A DNA stretch of 64,000 nucleotides from Prosapia bicincta (Eukaryota > Arthropoda > Insecta > Hemiptera > Cercopidae): the NCBI GenBank assembly GCA_036971475.1, contig JBAIZL010000008.1, forward strand, positions 6,495,501 through 6,559,500, read 5' to 3'. A program made the position numbers and the translations under genes. Positions 61,265 through 64,000 of the stretch are shown piece by piece. Every line of letters begins with the position of its first letter. The first letter of the stretch is position 1. The notes beneath the pieces are model-generated. The model made no database searches, was not told the origin of the DNA, and saw only the letters and a program-made list of their open reading frames with translations.

Positions 61265-62477
61265 GTTAATATATTACTATTGTAAGTAATTTTATCCACC
61301 ATTAAGTGCAATAATTTTACCTTGAGTGATGAGGCACCTTTCGGTCTTGACCATTGTCGAATCACTGATATTTTCCAAGAATATATATATATATATATAT
61401 TCTTGATACCAACCTACCATTCACAACGAACACATCATAATATTAAACAAACTAAATACATACAACGAAAACATACAATTCACCGTTGAAACAGAAACAA
61501 ATAGAACAATCAATTTTCTCGACATCACTTTAAATATAAATGATAATAAAATAGAAACTACAGTATACAGGAAACCTACTTCCAACAACACCACAATACA
61601 CTACAAATCTAACCACCCCTGGACACACAAAATTAACACTTACAGTAACATGATAAATAAAGCAATAAAATACACACAGGATAACAAACAAAAATTAAAT
61701 GAAGAATTAGATAACATTACAAAAATAGCAATAGAAAATGGATACAACAAACACATTATAAAAAATATATACAATAAATTCACAAAAAAACCTAACCTCA
61801 ACACAACACTACAACCGGAACACAAAAATAATGAAAATAAAAAAATCTACCTAAAATATAAATACACCAATAACAAAATAGAAAAAATAACAAATATATA
61901 CAGACCAAACAACAAAATAATAAAATATCTTAATAACACAAACCACAAAACAAATTCAGAAAAACATAACCTATCAGGAATTTACAAAATTACATACAAC
62001 AACTGTAACGCTTTTTACATAGGAAAAACAACCAGAACATTTAAAATAAGATTTGAAGAACATTATAGAGCATTCAAAAACCAAAATTCAAAAGTATCAA
62101 ATGTTGCAGCAAACCTAATATCACATAAACATGAAATAACAAATTACGAAAATAACCTAACCATACTTGAAATAAATAATAACCCAATAGAACTAAACTC
62201 ACTAGAAAAATACCACATTTATAAAAACATACACAACAATTTAATGAATCTACAAACAACATATACAGAAGACATACTATATAAAAACATCATACACACA
62301 GATCAAGAGAAAGTGCGTGTAACGTCAACAAATACCAATATCACGGACCGAACATCTACACCAGAAAAATATCAGTGATTCAACAATGGTCAAGTGACCG
62401 AAAGGTGCCTCATCACTCAAGGTAAAATTATTGCACTTAATGGTGGATAAAATTACTTACAATAGTAATATATTAAC

Positions 62478-62482
<5 letters not shown>
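61260..62482 (+). mobile_element. PLE family gamma with coding part, inverted flanks
   Basis: Inverted copies of the gamma arm (61260-61375 and about 62365-62482) enclose a 5'-truncated PLE coding region on the plus strand. A hammerhead-like fold lies in the right flank (62374-62416): AGTGAT/ATCACT, GGTCA/TGACC, GAA, AGG-TG-CCT. (TA)n is present on both sides. This copy links the non-coding gamma foldbacks to a GIY-YIG PLE. Confidence 0.85.
61410..62378 (+). CDS. PLE gamma RT end + GIY-YIG endonuclease
   Basis: A frame open from the truncation point (about 61410) runs to TGA at 62378, about 322 codons; the first Met is at 61650. The start is the RT thumb region (FTVETETNRTINFLDITLNI; TVYRKPTSNNTTIHYKSNHP). 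The GIY-YIG domain follows near 61975-62160: SGIYKITYNNCNAFYIGKTT, RFEEHYRAFKN and the H-KHEITNYENN segment. There are no stops. It differs strongly from the beta family, so at least two coding PLE lineages are present. The RT palm is missing. Confidence 0.85.
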   Translation, partial: QPTIHNEHIIILNKLNTYNENIQFTVETETNRTINFLDITLNINDNKIETTVYRKPTSNNTTIHYKSNHPWTHKINTYSNMINKAIKYTQDNKQKLNEELDNITKIAIENGYNKHIIKNIYNKFTKKPNLNTTLQPEHKNNENKKIYLKYKYTNNKIEKITNIYRPNNKIIKYLNNTNHKTNSEKHNLSGIYKITYNNCNAFYIGKTTRTFKIRFEEHYRAFKNQNSKVSNVAANLISHKHEITNYENNLTILEINNNPIELNSLEKYHIYKNIHNNLMNLQTTYTEDILYKNIIHTDQEKVRVTSTNTNITDRTSTPEKYQ

Positions 62483-62535
<53 letters not shown>

Positions 62536-62536
62536 G

Positions 62537-62577
<41 letters not shown>

Positions 62578-62592
62578 GTATATATATATATA

Positions 62593-62786
62593 GATTTTTT
62601 GGACTAGGAGACTGACAGACTTACCTTGGTAAAAATCCACTCTGTAGTCTTGAAGTAGAAACACATAAAAGCACTTAAACATATGTGTTTCTATTTCAAG
62701 ACTACAGAGTGGACTCTTACCAAGGTAAGTCTGTCAGTCTCCTAGTCCAACAAATCTAAATAATCTTTACCAACCAAAACTAACCT
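62593..62786. mobile_element. PLE-type foldback, family epsilon, copy 2
   Basis: Two near-perfect arms (GATTTTTTGGACTAGGAGAC ... and its complement) meet at TTAAACATATGTGTTTC, near 62680. The tail (AAATAATCTTTACCAACCAA...) lies on the right only. Confidence 0.75.
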
Positions 62787-62801
62787 AAATATATATATAT
62801 A

Positions 62802-62891
62802 TATTCTTGATATTTTACGTTATCCATTGTTTTCCCGTTGCACTGACTTTATGAAGTTGGATAAAATTACTTACAATAGTAATATATTAAC

Positions 62892-62951
<60 letters not shown>

Positions 62952-63100
62952 TAATATATATATAAATATATAAATATATATAAAATATATAAAAATAATT
63001 TTTTAAAAAAAATTATTGCACTTAATGGTGGATAAAATTACTTACAATAGTAATATATTAACTTCATAAAGTCAGTGCAACGGAAAAACAATGGATAACG

Positions 63101-63101
<1 letters not shown>
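62802..63101. mobile_element. Two fragmentary family gamma pieces
   Basis: 62802-62896 has the gamma tail, then a joined pair of arm ends. 63012-63101 has one arm end plus tail in the opposite orientation. A (TA)n/ATAAATATA tract lies between them. These are rearranged or very short foldbacks. Confidence 0.6.
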
Positions 63102-63137
<36 letters not shown>

Positions 63138-63139
<2 letters not shown>

Positions 63140-63482
63140 TTTTTTGGACTAGGAGACTGACAGACTTACCTTGGTAAGAGTCCACTCTGTAGTCTTGAAA
63201 TAGAAGCACTTAAACAATGATACATTTCAACCACACAGTGGTCTTTGTCAATCGAAGAGAAAACACAAAAAACACTTTTGATTATTTTATTTCATTCTCT
63301 CATATTTCTTTTTGTGTTTTCTCTTCGATTGACAAAGACCACTGTGAGGTTGAAATATATCATTGTTTAAGTGCTTTTATGTGTTTCTATTTCAAGACTA
63401 CAGAGTGGACTCTTACCAAGGTAAGTCCGTCAGTCTCCTAGTCCAAAAAATCTAAATAATCTTTACCAACCAAAACTAACCT
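63138..63482. mobile_element. PLE-type foldback, family epsilon, copy 3
   Basis: Arms start GATTTTTTGGACTAGGAGAC and end GTCTCCTAGTCCAAAAAATC, and include CACAGTGGTCTTTGTCAATC in both orientations. The centre near 63265-63310 is partly unpaired. The tail is on the right (63454-63482). Confidence 0.75.
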
Positions 63483-64000
63483 ATAAATATATATATACAC
63501 ACACACAAAGATGTATTACTTACAGGTGACTATTGAGTACTTTTTGAGTTGATGAATGAATCAATGCAAAAAAACACTGACGTCTGCTGACATTCATTCA
63601 TATTAATTATTACTTATTTGAAATCCTAAATAGCTTTTTTTTAGACTTGTATTAGTATTTACTTTTTTAATGTATATGATTTTTCATCATTATAATGAAT
63701 ATTTTGTCTAACAAAATTGACCTCATCTCTCTACTTGTAGTCAGTTGAATTTTGTTCATTTCTTAATAGCAAAGGTAAATTTACGTTCAAAGTTCAAAAA
63801 TTAATTTTTTCAATTGCCTCAATACAAGGTAATTGTCTCAGCCATAGTATTTCGTCGATATCATTCTTTATATTTGTTAATCTACATTACATGTTTTTAC
63901 CTTTAGGTCATTAAGAGTTTATTTTACGAACAAAAACTTATCTGGTTAAGTGTGGCGACTGAGAGCTATCAGATATTTGTTTGGTCAGATAGTGAGTGTT
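63483..64000. other. No supported feature
   Basis: After a short TATATACACACACAC tract the sequence is plain AT-rich DNA without an exon or repeat that I recognise. Confidence 0.5.

Overview
The window is AT-rich arthropod nuclear DNA, most likely insect. It has spliced protein genes with long introns, mariner, hAT, pogo-like, copia and Ty3-like elements, several families of Penelope-like elements (PLEs) with GIY-YIG endonucleases, and many (TA)n and (CA)n arrays. I see no bacterial operons, CRISPR arrays or rRNA. The insect order cannot be fixed from sequence alone.

Host genes. An N4BP2-like gene lies on the minus strand across at least 679-28664. Exon 1 (28664-28448) carries most of a CUE domain. 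Exon 2 (8388-4453) completes the CUE and holds a P-loop kinase-type domain and a second CUE-like helix bundle. Exon 3 (801-679) follows, and the gene leaves the window on the left, where the Smr end is expected. All splice phases agree. A second minus-strand gene is seen only as its last coding exon (58378-57204), a Gly/Pro/Arg-rich then Ser/Glu-rich protein. Weak candidates for small plus-strand genes lie near 50.4 kb and 51.75 kb.

Mobile DNA. Intron 1 of the N4BP2-like gene (20.1 kb) is mostly two hAT insertions with intact 8-bp target duplications: 9648-11318 (with a pogo-like MITE inside) and 11395-27906. The latter was enlarged to 16.5 kb by three Ty3-like, pol-less LTR elements, PLE foldbacks and a poly(A)-ended hammerhead-like element. 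To the right are a mariner (29858-31188), a broken copia (to 36347), PLE copies, two long-TIR elements, a (TA)n-rich foldback field (43.4-44.4 kb), a 2.3-kb PLE palindrome (44941-47224), MITEs, a decayed mariner (about 58.9-60.0 kb) and a second foldback field (60.6-63.5 kb).

Main observation. At least five PLE-related families occur here as head-to-head palindromes, each with a one-sided tail of about 25-46 nt. Four insertions have perfect 11-15 bp target duplications and others sit in (TA)n arrays. Several carry hammerhead-like RNA folds in which the GAA core strand is followed by a short self-complementary helix III. One example at 1790-1837 is close to a complete type I hammerhead. Gene and element identities come from motif recognition by eye; no search was run.
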